DNA of 64,000 bases from Micromonospora sp. CB01531 (GCF_001905095.1 NZ_LWLS01000061.1:310001-374000); one strand, 5' to 3'. Counted from the stretch's first letter, positions 1-9,349 are shown. The notes: generated by a model from the sequence alone, not told the origin. Translations and numbers: made by a program.

Positions 1-1
1 C

Positions 2-502
2 CTCGGCCGGGAGAAGCGCAGCGGGATCGTGCTCGACGAGCCGACCATGGAGCAGTTGGCCGCCGAGACGCTGGCCGGGCTGAGCGTCCGCACCGTCAAA
101 TCGCTGCGCCAGCACGTCTCCAGCCTCTCCGGCGGTCAGCGCCAGACCGTGGCGATCGCCAAGGCGGTGCTCTGGAACAGCAAGCTGGTCATCCTCGACG
201 AGCCGACCGCCGCGCTCGGCGTCGCGCAGACCGCACAGGTGCTGGAGCTGGTCCGCCGGCTGGCGGACAAAGGCCTGGCCGTGGTGCTCATCTCGCACAA
301 CATGAACGACGTCTTCGCCGTCTCCGACCGGATCGCCGCGCTCTACCTCGGCCAGATGGTCGCCCAGGTGAAGACCACCGAAATCACCCACTCGCAGGTG
401 GTCGAGCTGATCACCGCCGGCCGCTCCGGCAACCTCGGCCTCGCCACCGAGTCGGGCAACGGCCACGAGCCCGCCGACGCGACCCCAGGAGCCCTCCGAT
501 GA
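2..502 (+). CDS. Sugar ABC transporter ATP-binding protein (3' part, truncated by window start)
   Basis: Energises uptake of a sugar, probably a pentose or similar monosaccharide, at the inner face of the membrane. The frame is open at the left edge, so only about the last 166 residues are present. The signature motif LSGGQRQTVAIAKA and Walker B (LVILDEPTAALG) are visible, followed by the H-loop segment LISHNM. One nucleotide-binding domain of this form is typical of FrcA/XylG-like ATPases of the carbohydrate uptake CUT2 family. The stop overlaps the start of the permease by 4 bases (ATGA), which indicates translational coupling. The exact sugar cannot be told, and the binding-protein gene must lie upstream of the window. 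Confidence 0.9.
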   Translation, partial: LGREKRSGIVLDEPTMEQLAAETLAGLSVRTVKSLRQHVSSLSGGQRQTVAIAKAVLWNSKLVILDEPTAALGVAQTAQVLELVRRLADKGLAVVLISHNMNDVFAVSDRIAALYLGQMVAQVKTTEITHSQVVELITAGRSGNLGLATESGNGHEPADATPGALR

Positions 503-1758
503 CCACCACCGTCGTCCAGCAGGAAGGGCCCGCGGCCGTCACGCCGGCGCCCACCGTCGGCGACCACGTCCGCAGCTACCTCGCCCGGGTACGCGGCGGC
601 GACCTCGGTTCCCTGCCCGCGGTCATCGGCCTCGTCGTGCTCTGCGTGGTCTTCGCGATCGTCCGCCCGGTCTTCTTCTCCGCGGCGAACTTCGCGAACC
701 TGTTCACCCAGGGCGCCGCGGTCACCGTGATCGCGATGGGCCTGATCTTCGTGCTGCTGCTCGGCGAGATCGACCTCTCCGCCGGCTTCGCCAGCGGCGT
801 CTGCGCGGCGATCCTGGCCAACGTGGTCAGCGTCCTGGGCTACCCCTGGTACGTGGCGGTGCTCGCCGCGCTGGCCACCGGCGTGGTGATCGGCCTGACC
901 CTGGGCTTCCTGGTGGCCAAGGTGGGCATCCCCTCCTTCGTGGTCACCCTGGCCGGCTTCCTCGCCTTCCAGGGCGTCGTGCTGCTGCTCATGAAGGAAG
1001 GCACCAACATCTCGATCAGCGACGGGGTCATCGTCGGCATCGAGAACGACCGGATCCCGCCCGCCATCGGCTGGGTGCTGGCCGCCGTCGCGGTCCTCGG
1101 GTACGCCGCCGCGCAGCTGCTGCGGCACCGGAACCGGGCCGCCCGCGGCCTGGTCACCGACCCGATCGCGGTGGTACTCGCCCGGATCGCCGGGCTCGCC
1201 GTGCTGATCGGCCTCGCCGTCCTCGTGCTCAACCAGGAGCGCAGCATCAACCCGCTGATCACCTCGAACAAGGGCATGCCGGTGGTCGTGCCGATCATCG
1301 GGGTGCTGCTGGTCTTCTGGACCTTCGTGCTCAACCGCACCGCGTACGGCCGGCACCTCTACGCCGTCGGCGGCAACCAGGAAGCCGCCCGCCGGGCCGG
1401 CATCAACGTGGACCGCATCAAGATCTCCGCCTTCGTGATCTGCTCCGGCATGGCGGCGATCGGCGGCATCATCGCGGCCAGCAAGGACCGGTCCGTCGAC
1501 CCGAACACCGGCGGCAGCAACGTCCTGCTGTACGCGGTCGGCGCGGCGGTCATCGGCGGCACCAGCCTCTTCGGCGGCAAGGGCCGGATGATCAACGCGG
1601 TGCTGGGCGGCGCGGTGGTGGCTGTCATCATCAACGGCATGGGACTGCTGGACCTGAGCTCCGGCCTGAAGTACATCTTCACCGGCCTGGTGCTGCTGCT
1701 CGCCGCCGGCGTCGACGCGCTGTCGCGGCGGCGCTCCGCCGCCACCGGCACCCGCTGA
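499..1758 (+). CDS. Sugar ABC transporter permease (CUT2, XylH-like)
   Basis: Membrane channel subunit of the sugar importer encoded just upstream. The 419 residues contain about ten hydrophobic segments. The motif EIDLSAG near residue 90 and the stretch AVGGNQEAARRAGINVDRIK near residue 290 are typical of the BPD_transp_2 family (RbsC, XylH). The length is on the long side for RbsC (about 320) and close to XylH (about 390 to 420), so a xylose-type substrate is favoured but unproven. The ATG overlaps the ATPase stop. The ROK regulator starts 11 bases downstream and may control this operon. Confidence 0.9.
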   Translation: MTTTVVQQEGPAAVTPAPTVGDHVRSYLARVRGGDLGSLPAVIGLVVLCVVFAIVRPVFFSAANFANLFTQGAAVTVIAMGLIFVLLLGEIDLSAGFASGVCAAILANVVSVLGYPWYVAVLAALATGVVIGLTLGFLVAKVGIPSFVVTLAGFLAFQGVVLLLMKEGTNISISDGVIVGIENDRIPPAIGWVLAAVAVLGYAAAQLLRHRNRAARGLVTDPIAVVLARIAGLAVLIGLAVLVLNQERSINPLITSNKGMPVVVPIIGVLLVFWTFVLNRTAYGRHLYAVGGNQEAARRAGINVDRIKISAFVICSGMAAIGGIIAASKDRSVDPNTGGSNVLLYAVGAAVIGGTSLFGGKGRMINAVLGGAVVAVIINGMGLLDLSSGLKYIFTGLVLLLAAGVDALSRRRSAATGTR

Positions 1759-1769
1759 ACTACTTCGGA

Positions 1770-2963
1770 ATGGTCGTAGCAATGCGCACAGGTCCCAGCC
1801 AGGACGAGATCCGTCGGCAGAACCTGGGCGCATTGCTGCGTTACGTGCACGTGCACGGCGCCACCACCCGCGCCGAGCTGACCACCGCCCTCGGGTTGAA
1901 CCGCAGCACCATCGGCGCGCTGACCGCCGACCTGGCCGGCGCCGGTCTGGTCAGCGAGGGGGCGCCGAAGGAGACCGGCCGGGCCGGGCGACCGTCGCTG
2001 GTCGTCCGGCCCGAGTCGGCCCGGGTCTACGCGTACGCGTACAGCGTGGAGGTGGACCGGCTACGGGCCGCGCGGATCGGTCTCGGTGGTGTGGTGCTCG
2101 ACCGCCGAGAGCTGGACCGGCCCCGCAACCTGGTCGCCGGCGAGGCCGCGCCGCTGCTGGCCGACGCGGTCAAGGAAATGCACCAGTCGGTGCCGGCGGG
2201 CTCCATCTGTATCGGGGCCGGTGTCGCCGTCTGCGGCATGGTCCGCCGGGAGGACGGGCTGGTCCGGCTGAGCCCGACCACCGGCTGGGTGGACGAGCCG
2301 ATCGGCGCGGCGCTCGCCGCCGAGCTGGGCACCGACGTACCGATCGCCGTCGGCAACGTGGCGGACGTGGCCGCCTTCGCCGAGCACGCCCGGGGCGTCG
2401 CGGCCGGCTGCGACAACGTCATCTACCTGTACGGGGACGTCGGCGTCGGGGCCGGCATCATCGCCGGCGGCCGGCGGCTCACCGGGCACGGCGGCTACAG
2501 CGGCGAGGTCGGCCACATGGTGGTGGTCCGCGACGGGGCCCGCTGCGAGTGCGGCCGCCGGGGCTGCTGGGAGACCGAGATCGGCGAACACGGGCTGCTC
2601 CGGGCCGCCGGCCGCTCCGACGCCCGGGGCCGGGACGCGATGCTGGCCGTCTTCGACGCGGCCGACCGGGGTGACGCCCGCGCCCAGACTGCCGTCCGGC
2701 AGGCCGGTGACTGGCTCGGCTTCGGCGTCGCCAACCTGGTCAACATCTTCAACCCCGAGATGGTCATCTTCGGCGGCACCATGCGCGACCTCTACCTGGC
2801 CGCCGCCGCGCAGGTCCGCAGCCGGCTCAACTCCAACGGGCTGCCCGCCTGCCTGGAGCACGTGCGGCTGCGTACGCCCAAGCTCGGCACGGACGCGGCG
2901 CTGATCGGGGCCGCCGAACTGGCCTTCGACCGCCTCCTCGCCGACCCCCTCGACGTCGGCTGA
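1770..2963 (+). CDS. ROK-family transcriptional repressor
   Basis: Likely sugar-responsive repressor of the transporter operon upstream. An N-terminal winged helix (residues about 15 to 75, with TTRAELTTALGLNRSTIGALTADL) is followed by a ROK ATPase-like domain. The zinc-binding cysteine signature CECGRRGCWE lies near residue 255, and the ROK glycine-rich segments are present (GDVGVGAGIIAGG). At 397 residues it matches XylR/NagC-type regulators. The catalytic glucokinase function is not assumed, because the DNA-binding domain marks it as a regulator. An in-frame ATG at 1782 is an equally good start. The 11-base gap to the permease suggests co-transcription. Confidence 0.9.
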   Translation: MVVAMRTGPSQDEIRRQNLGALLRYVHVHGATTRAELTTALGLNRSTIGALTADLAGAGLVSEGAPKETGRAGRPSLVVRPESARVYAYAYSVEVDRLRAARIGLGGVVLDRRELDRPRNLVAGEAAPLLADAVKEMHQSVPAGSICIGAGVAVCGMVRREDGLVRLSPTTGWVDEPIGAALAAELGTDVPIAVGNVADVAAFAEHARGVAAGCDNVIYLYGDVGVGAGIIAGGRRLTGHGGYSGEVGHMVVVRDGARCECGRRGCWETEIGEHGLLRAAGRSDARGRDAMLAVFDAADRGDARAQTAVRQAGDWLGFGVANLVNIFNPEMVIFGGTMRDLYLAAAAQVRSRLNSNGLPACLEHVRLRTPKLGTDAALIGAAELAFDRLLADPLDVG

Positions 2964-2996
2964 CCGTCGGCCGTGCTCGACCGGCTCGCCGACCCC

Positions 2997-4757
2997 TCAG
3001 CCGTGCCAGGAGCGCCAGAGCGCGGCGTACGAGCCGCCGGCGGCGACCAGTTCGTCGTGCGAGCCCAGCTCGGTGATCCGGCCGTCCTCCACCACCGCCA
3101 CCCGGTCGGCGTCGTGCGCGGAGAAGAGCCGGTGCGCGATGGCGATGACCGTCCGCCCTTCCAGCACCGCGGCCAGGGAGCGTTCCAGCGCCCGGGCGGC
3201 GCGCGGGTCGATCAGCGAGGTGGCCTCGTCCAGCACCAGCGTGTGCGGGTCGGCGAGCACCAGCCGGGCCAGCGCGAGCTGCTGCGCCTGGGCGGGCGAG
3301 AGCTGATGCCCGCCCGCCCCGACCTGGGTGTCCAGCCCGCCCGGCAACGCCTCCGCCCAGCCCAGCGCGTCGACGGCAGCCAGTGCGGCGCGTACCTGGG
3401 CCGGCTCCGCGTCCGGCCGGACCATCGCCACGTTCTCGGCCAGGGTGCCGATGAAGACGTGGTGCTCCTGGCTGACCAGTGCGACGTGGCTGCGCAGCTC
3501 GGCCAGGGCCAGGCCGGTGAGCGGGTGGCCATCCACGGTGACCGAGCCGGAGCGGGGCGGGTGCACCCCGGCCAGCAGCCGCCCCAACGTGGACTTCCCC
3601 GCGCCGGACGGGCCCACCATGGCCAGCTTCTCCCCCGGCCGGGGCACCAGGGTCACGCCGTGCAGCACGTCGTGTCCCGGCCGGTAGGCGTACCGGACGT
3701 CGTGGGCGGCCAGCCGGCCGGCACCCCGCCCCGGCCCGCGACCGCTGGGTGCCGCCGGGGCGTCGGCCGGGGCGGCGGTGGGGTCGGCCGCCACCCCGAG
3801 CAGCCGGGCCAGCGAGGCGCCGCCGACCTGCAGCTCGTCCAGCCAGGCGAGGAGCCGGTCGACCGGATCCACCAGTTGCTGGGCGTAGAGGGTGGCGGCG
3901 GTGACCTGCCCGAGGCTCACCCAGCCCTTGAGATGGAACCAGCCGCCGATCAGCAGGGTGGCCACCACCGGTACGACGTAGCCGAACTCGGCCACCGGCC
4001 AGAAGACCGTGCGCAGGTGGAGGGTGTACTTCTCGGCCGCGTACGACCGGCGGATGTCCGCGTCGGTGCGGGCCCGGCGGCGGGCCTGCTGCCGCAGCGC
4101 CTCGGTGGTCCGGGAGCCCTCCACCACCTCGTTGATCCCGTCGGTGATGTCCGAGTACGCCGCGTTCTCCCGCAGGTAGCCCTCCGGCGCGCGGCGCAGG
4201 TACCACCGGGTGCCGGCGACCAGCACCGGGACCGCGAGCAGCGCGGGCAGCACCAGCAGCGGGCCGGTCAGCAGCAACGCGCCGAGGATCAGCAGCACGG
4301 TGACCGCCGAGATCAGCGTCTCCGGCACGGCGAACCGCACCGTCCGGGAGAGCGCGGCGACGTCCCGGGAGGTGCGGGTGAGCAGGTCGCCGGTGCCGGC
4401 GCGCTCCACCGTGGCCAGCGGCAGGGCGAGCACCCGCTCGACGAACTCCTCGCGCAGCTCGGCGAGGACCCGCTCGCCGAGCCGGGCCGAGGCCAGGTGG
4501 GCGAAGCGGACCAGCACCGACTGGGCGACGATGAAACCGGCGATGGCCAGCGCGATCCGGTCGACGGTGACGGTGCCGACGCCCCGCGAGATCCCCTCCA
4601 CCAGGTCGCCGAGGAGCCGGGGCGCGACCAGGCCGGCGGCCGCGGCGAGCGCGTGCAGGCCGAGCGCGGCGGCCAGCCCGCGCGGATGCCGGCGGACCAG
4701 GGTACGCGCGTACCGGCGGACCTGACCGGCGTCGGCGACGGGCAGGGCGGCGCTCAC
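2997..4757 (-). CDS. ABC exporter half-transporter, subunit with intact ATP site
   Basis: Half-transporter with an N-terminal six-helix export domain (residues about 1 to 310) and a C-terminal ATPase domain. Walker A (GPSGAGKST, residue about 383), Q-loop (VSQEHH), Walker B (TLVLDEATS, residue about 508) and H-loop (AIAHRL, residue about 537) are intact. The signature motif reads LSPAQAQQ instead of LSGGQ. GTG at 4757 was chosen because it overlaps the stop of the upstream exporter gene by 4 bases; the open frame extends further but without a coupled start. With its partner it should form a heterodimeric exporter (lipid, peptide or drug; substrate unknown). 586 residues is normal for the family. 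Confidence 0.88.
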   Translation of the reverse strand: MSAALPVADAGQVRRYARTLVRRHPRGLAAALGLHALAAAAGLVAPRLLGDLVEGISRGVGTVTVDRIALAIAGFIVAQSVLVRFAHLASARLGERVLAELREEFVERVLALPLATVERAGTGDLLTRTSRDVAALSRTVRFAVPETLISAVTVLLILGALLLTGPLLVLPALLAVPVLVAGTRWYLRRAPEGYLRENAAYSDITDGINEVVEGSRTTEALRQQARRRARTDADIRRSYAAEKYTLHLRTVFWPVAEFGYVVPVVATLLIGGWFHLKGWVSLGQVTAATLYAQQLVDPVDRLLAWLDELQVGGASLARLLGVAADPTAAPADAPAAPSGRGPGRGAGRLAAHDVRYAYRPGHDVLHGVTLVPRPGEKLAMVGPSGAGKSTLGRLLAGVHPPRSGSVTVDGHPLTGLALAELRSHVALVSQEHHVFIGTLAENVAMVRPDAEPAQVRAALAAVDALGWAEALPGGLDTQVGAGGHQLSPAQAQQLALARLVLADPHTLVLDEATSLIDPRAARALERSLAAVLEGRTVIAIAHRLFSAHDADRVAVVEDGRITELGSHDELVAAGGSYAALWRSWHG

Positions 4758-6463
4758 CGGTCCTCCTCCTCCCGGCTCACCGTGGCCGCGTAGCGCGGCT
4801 CGGCGGCGAGCAGTTCGTCGTGGCGGCCCTCCGCGACCACCTTGCCGTCCTCCACGAACACCACGTGCTCGGCACGGCCGAGCACCAGCGGACTGGTGGT
4901 GCAGACGAGGGTGGTCCGGCCGGGGCGCGCGACGCACAGCCGGTCGGCGATCCGCGCCTCGGTGTGCGCGTCCACCGCGCTGGTCGGCTCTACCAGGATC
5001 AGCGTCTCCGGGTCCGCGACCAGCGCCCGCGCCAGCCGCAGCCGCTGCCGCTGCCCGCCGGAGAACTCCCGGCCGCGTTCGGCCACCTGGCTGTCCAGCC
5101 CGCCGGGCAGCGCGTCGACGATGTCGGTCGCGCCGGCCACGGCCAGCGCCGCCTCGACCGCGGCCCGGTCGCCCCGGTCGTGCGGGTCCAGCTCCACCCG
5201 CAGCGGGCCGGTGAAGAGCTGCGCGTCGTTGTCGACCACCAGGATGCGCTCGCGCACCGTGGCCAGTGCCACGTCCCGCAGCGGTACGCCGTGCAGCGTC
5301 ACGTCCCCGTCGACATACCGGCCGAGCCGGTCGGCGATCTCGGCCGCGTCCTCGGGGACGCTGGCCGCCAGCGCGGTGAGCCGACCCGGCCGCAGCACCA
5401 GCCCCGACCGGACATCCACCAGCTCGCCCGGCCCGCCGGGCAGCGGCCGCGGGCGGGCCGGGTCGGTGAACTCCGGGGCGAGGCGGAGCAACCGGACCAC
5501 CCGGCGGGCAGCCACGTGCCCCCGGGTCAGCTTGTCCGCCGCCTCGGTGAGGTTGCGCAGCGGGCTGACCAGGAAGGCGGTGTAGCCGTAGAACGCGACG
5601 AGCTGACCGGCGCTGATCTCGCCGGCCAGCGCGAACCGGGCCCCCAGCCAGGTCACCAGCACCAGGAAGACGCCGGGCAGCAGGATCTGCGCCGCCTGGA
5701 GCAGCGACTCCACCCGGGCCACCCGCAGGCCGTCGGCGCGCAGCGCCTGGGACTGCTCCCGGTAGCGGGCGCCGAGCACCGGTTCTCCGCCCACGCCGCG
5801 CAGCACCCGCAGCCCGGAGACGATGTCGGCGGCGCGGGCGGTGAGCCGGCCGGTCGAGTCCCGGTACGCCGCCTGTTGCCGGTGCAGCGGCCGGATCAGC
5901 AGCGCCACCAACCCCATCAGCAGCGGCACGCCGAGCACCACGACCAGCCCGAGCGGCACGGACGCGGTCAGCAGGATCATCGCCACGGTGACGATCGCCA
6001 CCACCGACCCGGCGCCCCGGGCGGTGATGTCGATGGCGCTGCCGATGTGCTCAATGTCGGCCGTACCGATGCTGACCACCTCGCCCGCGGCGACCCGGCG
6101 GGGCAGCGCGGCACCGAGCCGGTTGGTGGCGTCCACGGCGACCTGCACGGTCCGGTACGCGGCGCCGAGCCAGTTGTGCACCGCGCAGCGGTGCCGGAGG
6201 ATGCCGGCGGTGGCCTGGAGGAGGCCCAGCCCCAGCAGCACGAGCCCCCAGCGCAGCAGGGCGTCCGGGTCGCGGTGGGTGAGGCCGGCGTCGACGGCGC
6301 GCCCGACCGCGGCCGGCATCAGCGCCTGCGCCACCATCCAGACGACGCCGAGTGCCAGGCCGGCACTGAAGATCAGCGGGTGTCGACCGGCCAGCCAGAC
6401 CAGATAACGGGTGGCGGACCGGGCGTCGGGGGTGCCGGGATCGCCGGCCGGTGAGAAACGCAT
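4754..6463 (-). CDS. ABC exporter half-transporter, degenerate ATP-site subunit
   Basis: First gene of the exporter pair, 569 residues, with a six-helix membrane domain followed by an ATPase domain. The signature motif FSGGQRQR (residue about 465) is canonical. The place of Walker A reads AASVPEDAAE (residue about 362), with no glycine-rich loop or lysine. Walker B has valine in place of aspartate (LILVEPTSAVD, residue about 487), and the H-loop histidine is missing (TTSPL, residue about 521). It cannot bind ATP normally itself but can supply the signature face to the partner subunit. A TAGCGT hexamer at 6473-6478 lies 9 nt before the ATG and is a likely -10 element. Confidence 0.88.
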   Translation of the reverse strand: MRFSPAGDPGTPDARSATRYLVWLAGRHPLIFSAGLALGVVWMVAQALMPAAVGRAVDAGLTHRDPDALLRWGLVLLGLGLLQATAGILRHRCAVHNWLGAAYRTVQVAVDATNRLGAALPRRVAAGEVVSIGTADIEHIGSAIDITARGAGSVVAIVTVAMILLTASVPLGLVVVLGVPLLMGLVALLIRPLHRQQAAYRDSTGRLTARAADIVSGLRVLRGVGGEPVLGARYREQSQALRADGLRVARVESLLQAAQILLPGVFLVLVTWLGARFALAGEISAGQLVAFYGYTAFLVSPLRNLTEAADKLTRGHVAARRVVRLLRLAPEFTDPARPRPLPGGPGELVDVRSGLVLRPGRLTALAASVPEDAAEIADRLGRYVDGDVTLHGVPLRDVALATVRERILVVDNDAQLFTGPLRVELDPHDRGDRAAVEAALAVAGATDIVDALPGGLDSQVAERGREFSGGQRQRLRLARALVADPETLILVEPTSAVDAHTEARIADRLCVARPGRTTLVCTTSPLVLGRAEHVVFVEDGKVVAEGRHDELLAAEPRYAATVSREEEDR

Positions 6464-6534
6464 GACGCCCCGACGCTAGGTGGCCGGCACCGGGCCACGC
6501 CAACCAATTCCCGCCGCTCGGCGGCAGTGCCGGA

Positions 6535-6789
6535 TCAGCGATCGACCTGCGTGAAGTCCCAGGCGTGCGGCGGGCGGGCGACCAGGGTCGGCGGCGGGTC
6601 TGGCAGGTCCCGCGGGCTGCTCCGCCACTTGGAGATGACCACGAGGCGGTGGTCGGTGGAGGAGAACACCTCGCTGGACAGGTGCAGCGGGTCGTGCTCG
6701 AACTCGGGCAGCACCGTCTCGCAGACCCAGGTGATCAGGTCGGCGAAGCCGTACGGCTCGGCCCTCGCCTCCCACATCCGGACGATCAC
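6535..6789 (-). CDS. Small conserved-looking hypothetical protein
   Basis: An 84-residue soluble protein that I cannot assign. It begins VIVRMWEARAEPYGFADLITWV and carries a charged, tryptophan-containing middle (VISKWRSSPRDLPDPPP). The short beta-alpha opening with an arginine-rich strand recalls dimeric alpha/beta-barrel proteins such as antibiotic-biosynthesis-monooxygenase-like folds, but the match is weak. Start is GTG at 6789. It lies 15 bases after tsaD on the same strand and is probably the last gene of the tsaB-rimI-tsaD run. Codon use is like its neighbours, with G/C at nearly every third position, which supports it being real. Confidence 0.6.
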   Translation of the reverse strand: MIVRMWEARAEPYGFADLITWVCETVLPEFEHDPLHLSSEVFSSTDHRLVVISKWRSSPRDLPDPPPTLVARPPHAWDFTQVDR

Positions 6790-6804
6790 GTCAGCCCCGC
6801 CCGC

Positions 6805-7851
6805 TCAGACGCTGACCACGGTCAGCGGCATCGCGGAGTCGGCGGGCAGGTCGAGGCGGCTCGGGGCGACGCCCGAGGCGACCAGGTGCGAGCCCAGCGC
6901 GGCCACCATCGCGCCGTTGTCGGTGCAGAGGTTCGGGCGGGGCGTACGCACCCGGATGCCGTGCCGGGCCGCCCGGTCCTCGGCCATCGCCCGCAGCCGC
7001 GAGTTGGCCGCCACCCCACCGCCGATCACCAGCGTCTCGATGCCACTGCTCCGGCAGGCGTCCAGCGCCTTGCCGACCAGCACGTCGCAGACCGCCTCCT
7101 GGAAGGACGCGGCCACGTCGGCGACCGGGACCGGCTCGCCGGCCCGCTGCCGCGCCTCCACCCAGCGGGCCACCGCGGTCTTCAGCCCGGAGAAGGAGAA
7201 GTCGAAGCGGTGGGCGGCCAGGTCCTTGGGCGCGGTCAGGCCACGCGGGAAGGCGGTCGCCGCCGGGTCACCGGCCCGCGCCTCCCGGTCGATCCACGGG
7301 CCGCCCGGGAACGGCAGCCCGAGCAGCCGGGCCACCTTGTCGAACGCCTCGCCGGCGGCGTCGTCGATGGTCGAGCCGAGCGGGGTGACCCCCCGGGCCA
7401 GGTCGTCCACGCGCAGCAGCGAGGAGTGGCCGCCGGAGACCAGCAGCGCGATCGCCGGCTCGGGCAGCGGCCCGTGCTCCAGCGTGTCCACCGCGACGTG
7501 TGCGGCGAGGTGGTTCACCCCGTACACCGGCTTCTCGGCGGCGACCGCGTACCCCTTGGCGGCGGCGACCCCGACGAGCAGCGCGCCCGCCAGGCCCGGC
7601 CCGGAGGTGACGGCGATGGCGTCGATGTCCGCGATCGTCACCCCGGCCTGCTTCAGCGCCCGATCCATGGTCGGCACGATGGCCTCCAGGTGGGCGCGGC
7701 TGGCCACCTCCGGCACCACGCCGCCGAACCGGGCATGCTGCTCGACGCTGGAGGCCAGCGCGTCGGCGAGCAGGGTGTGCCCGCGGACGATGCCGACGCC
7801 GGTCTCGTCGCAGGAGGTCTCGATGCCGAGGATCAGGGGTTCGTCAGCCAT
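6805..7851 (-). CDS. tsaD: tRNA N6-adenosine threonylcarbamoyltransferase TsaD
   Basis: Transfers the threonylcarbamoyl group onto A37 of tRNAs that read ANN codons, together with TsaB and TsaE, which are also encoded nearby. The 348-residue protein begins [17 protein letters not shown] and shows the metal-binding HLAAH motif (NHLAAHVAV, residue about 110), the segment [10 protein letters not shown], and [11 protein letters not shown] near residue 265. All are ASKHA-fold TsaD hallmarks. ATG at 7851 was chosen because [12 protein letters not shown] follows within a few residues, as is normal. It starts 5 bases after the rimI stop in the tsaB-rimI-tsaD operon. Confidence 0.97.
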   Translation of the reverse strand: MADEPLILGIETSCDETGVGIVRGHTLLADALASSVEQHARFGGVVPEVASRAHLEAIVPTMDRALKQAGVTIADIDAIAVTSGPGLAGALLVGVAAAKGYAVAAEKPVYGVNHLAAHVAVDTLEHGPLPEPAIALLVSGGHSSLLRVDDLARGVTPLGSTIDDAAGEAFDKVARLLGLPFPGGPWIDREARAGDPAATAFPRGLTAPKDLAAHRFDFSFSGLKTAVARWVEARQRAGEPVPVADVAASFQEAVCDVLVGKALDACRSSGIETLVIGGGVAANSRLRAMAEDRAARHGIRVRTPRPNLCTDNGAMVAALGSHLVASGVAPSRLDLPADSAMPLTVVSV

Positions 7852-7856
7852 GCTCG

Positions 7857-8309
7857 TCAGTCCTCGTTGCGCTGCATGACCAGCGCGTCGGTGTTGCTCG
7901 GTTGGTAGTAGCCGCGGCGCACGCCGATCGGCTCGAAGCCGTATGTCGCGTAGAGGCGCTGCGCGGGGGCGTTGTCCGCGGCGACCTCCAGCAGCGTGCT
8001 GCGGACACCGCGCCGGGCCGCCTCGGCGAGCAGCGCCTCCAGCAGCGCCCGGCCGATCCCCCGGCGCTGCGCGTCGCGGCGGACCGCGATGTTCTGCACC
8101 CACGCCTCGTCGGGCGGCGCCACCAGCAGCCCGGCGTAGCCGAGCACGGAACCGTCGGCGTCGGTGGCCACCAGGTAGAAGTGCCCGTTGGCCAACTCGT
8201 TCCAGAACATCGCCGGGGACCACTGCTCGGCGCCGAACAGGTCCGCCTCGAGCGGTAGCACCTGGTCGATGTGCCACCAGCGGAACCGGCCGAGCCGTAC
8301 CCCGGTCAC
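7857..8309 (-). CDS. rimI: Ribosomal protein S18-alanine N-acetyltransferase RimI
   Basis: GNAT-fold acetyltransferase predicted to acetylate the N-terminal alanine of S18. The 150-residue protein has the acetyl-CoA loop [18 protein letters not shown] (residue about 77) and the downstream [20 protein letters not shown] segment typical of RimI. GTG at 8309 overlaps the tsaB stop by 4 bases. Position between tsaB and tsaD is the common actinobacterial order and supports the assignment; RimI in this group may have broader N-acetyltransferase activity. Confidence 0.93.
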   Translation of the reverse strand: MTGVRLGRFRWWHIDQVLPLEADLFGAEQWSPAMFWNELANGHFYLVATDADGSVLGYAGLLVAPPDEAWVQNIAVRRDAQRRGIGRALLEALLAEAARRGVRSTLLEVAADNAPAQRLYATYGFEPIGVRRGYYQPSNTDALVMQRNED

Positions 8310-8983
8310 GGCAGGACCGGCTTGTGGCCGGTCGCCGCGACGGCGTCCGGGCGGCGCAGGTAGAGCGGGGTGAGCGGCTCGCTCGGGGCGCCCGCGCGGA
8401 TCCGCTCGGCGGCGAGCCGGGCCAGCGCCGTCGCGTCCGGATAGCGCGGCTCGCCGCGCACCGGCAGGCCGAGGACGTCCGCGTACCGGTGGGCACCGTC
8501 GCCGACCGCGATGGTGACGGCCAGGCCCCGGGCACGCTCCGCGGCGACCGCCGGGACGTCCACGTTCGGCCCGGCGATCCGCTGACCGGCGCCGTCGTAG
8601 ACGGCCCAGTAGACCTCACGGCGCCGCGCGTCGCTGGCCGCCAGGACCGGCTCGCCGGCGGCCGCCGGGTGGCCGATCCCGTCCAGCGAACAGACCCCGT
8701 ACGTGGGGATGCCGAGCACCTGGCCCATGGTGGCGGCGGTGACCAGGCCCACCCGCAGCCCGGTGAACGGCCCGGGGCCAAGCCCGGCGACGATCGCGGC
8801 CAGGTCGGCAGCGCGAGCGCCGGTGTCGGCCAGCACCGCGTCGACCTGCGGGGCGAGCAGCTCCCCGTGCGCCCGGGCGTCGACCGTGCACCGCTGCGCG
8901 CGGGCCGCGACCGCGTCCGCCGAGACCTCGACCAGGGCCGCGGTCACCGCGGGCGTCGAGGAGTCCACCACGAGTACGAGCAC
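8306..8983 (-). CDS. tsaB: tRNA threonylcarbamoyladenosine biosynthesis protein TsaB
   Basis: Partner and scaffold of TsaD in t6A formation. The 225-residue protein starts [17 protein letters not shown] and carries the conserved [14 protein letters not shown] segment near residue 70. An upstream GTG at 9013 is in frame. GTG at 8983 is preferred because the family normally starts at this beta-strand, and because a TAGGCT hexamer ends 8 nt upstream, leaving almost no room for a leader. It is the first gene of the tsaB-rimI-tsaD operon. Confidence 0.94.
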   Translation of the reverse strand: MLVLVVDSSTPAVTAALVEVSADAVAARAQRCTVDARAHGELLAPQVDAVLADTGARAADLAAIVAGLGPGPFTGLRVGLVTAATMGQVLGIPTYGVCSLDGIGHPAAAGEPVLAASDARRREVYWAVYDGAGQRIAGPNVDVPAVAAERARGLAVTIAVGDGAHRYADVLGLPVRGEPRYPDATALARLAAERIRAGAPSEPLTPLYLRRPDAVAATGHKPVLP

Positions 8984-8991
8984 GGTATGCC

Positions 8992-8997
8992 AGCCTA
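8992..8997 (-). promoter_or_regulatory. Putative -10 element of a near-leaderless tsaB promoter
   Basis: TAGGCT on the minus strand, 8 nt before the GTG of tsaB. The same hexamer at the same spacing recurs before alr, glmS and the aminotransferase at 23040. This is inferred from sequence and spacing only. Confidence 0.5.
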
Positions 8998-9033
8998 GCC
9001 GCACTGCGGTCACGGCCGGTCACGGCACGGTCG

Positions 9034-9330
9034 GTGGGCGAGCGGATCGATGAGCTGGGGCTGGACCGGATGCCGCGCTGGCCGACCTGCCCGAGGAGCC
9101 GGGCGAGCACCGCTGGCAGACCCGGTACGGCGAGCTGCGGGCTCGGATGTGCGACGAGCTGCCGGAGCCCGTCGAGGTGCGACACGGCGGCCGGAGCTAC
9201 CAGGTCGAACCGCTGGCCCGGGTAGAGGCGACCGATCCGCGCGCGCCGACCTGCTGCGCCGCCTCCGGCAGCGGCTCGCCCTCAGCTGGGCCGAGGATGA
9301 GACGCGGGCCGGGGGCGATACGCGAGGCAC
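9034..9330 (+). pseudogene. Decayed protein-coding remnant with two frameshifts
   Basis: No intact gene lies between tsaB and ung, but this strand shows strong coding bias in three consecutive frames. From 9034 one frame reads VGERIDELGLDR. From about 9075 the next reads ALADLPEEPGEHRWQTRYGE and continues through RMCDELPEPVEVRHGGRSY to about 9240. Then a third frame reads RADLLRRLRQRLALSWAEDE to about 9300. Stitched together these give a plausible soluble domain of about 95 residues. I do not recognise the family. A degraded gene is more likely than chance because nearly all third codon positions are G or C in each segment. Confidence 0.45.
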
Positions 9331-9349
9331 GAGCCGGGCGCGCGGCGGC

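Noticed and set aside
343..1833. 496-residue minus-strand open frame over the sugar permease
   Set aside because: It is antisense to a clear permease and its translation is low-complexity Gly/Ala/Arg/His. High GC suppresses stops on the opposite strand.
2973..4793. 606-residue plus-strand open frame over the exporter gene
   Set aside because: Antisense to a gene with intact Walker motifs; composition is Gly/Arg/Gln-rich with no motif.
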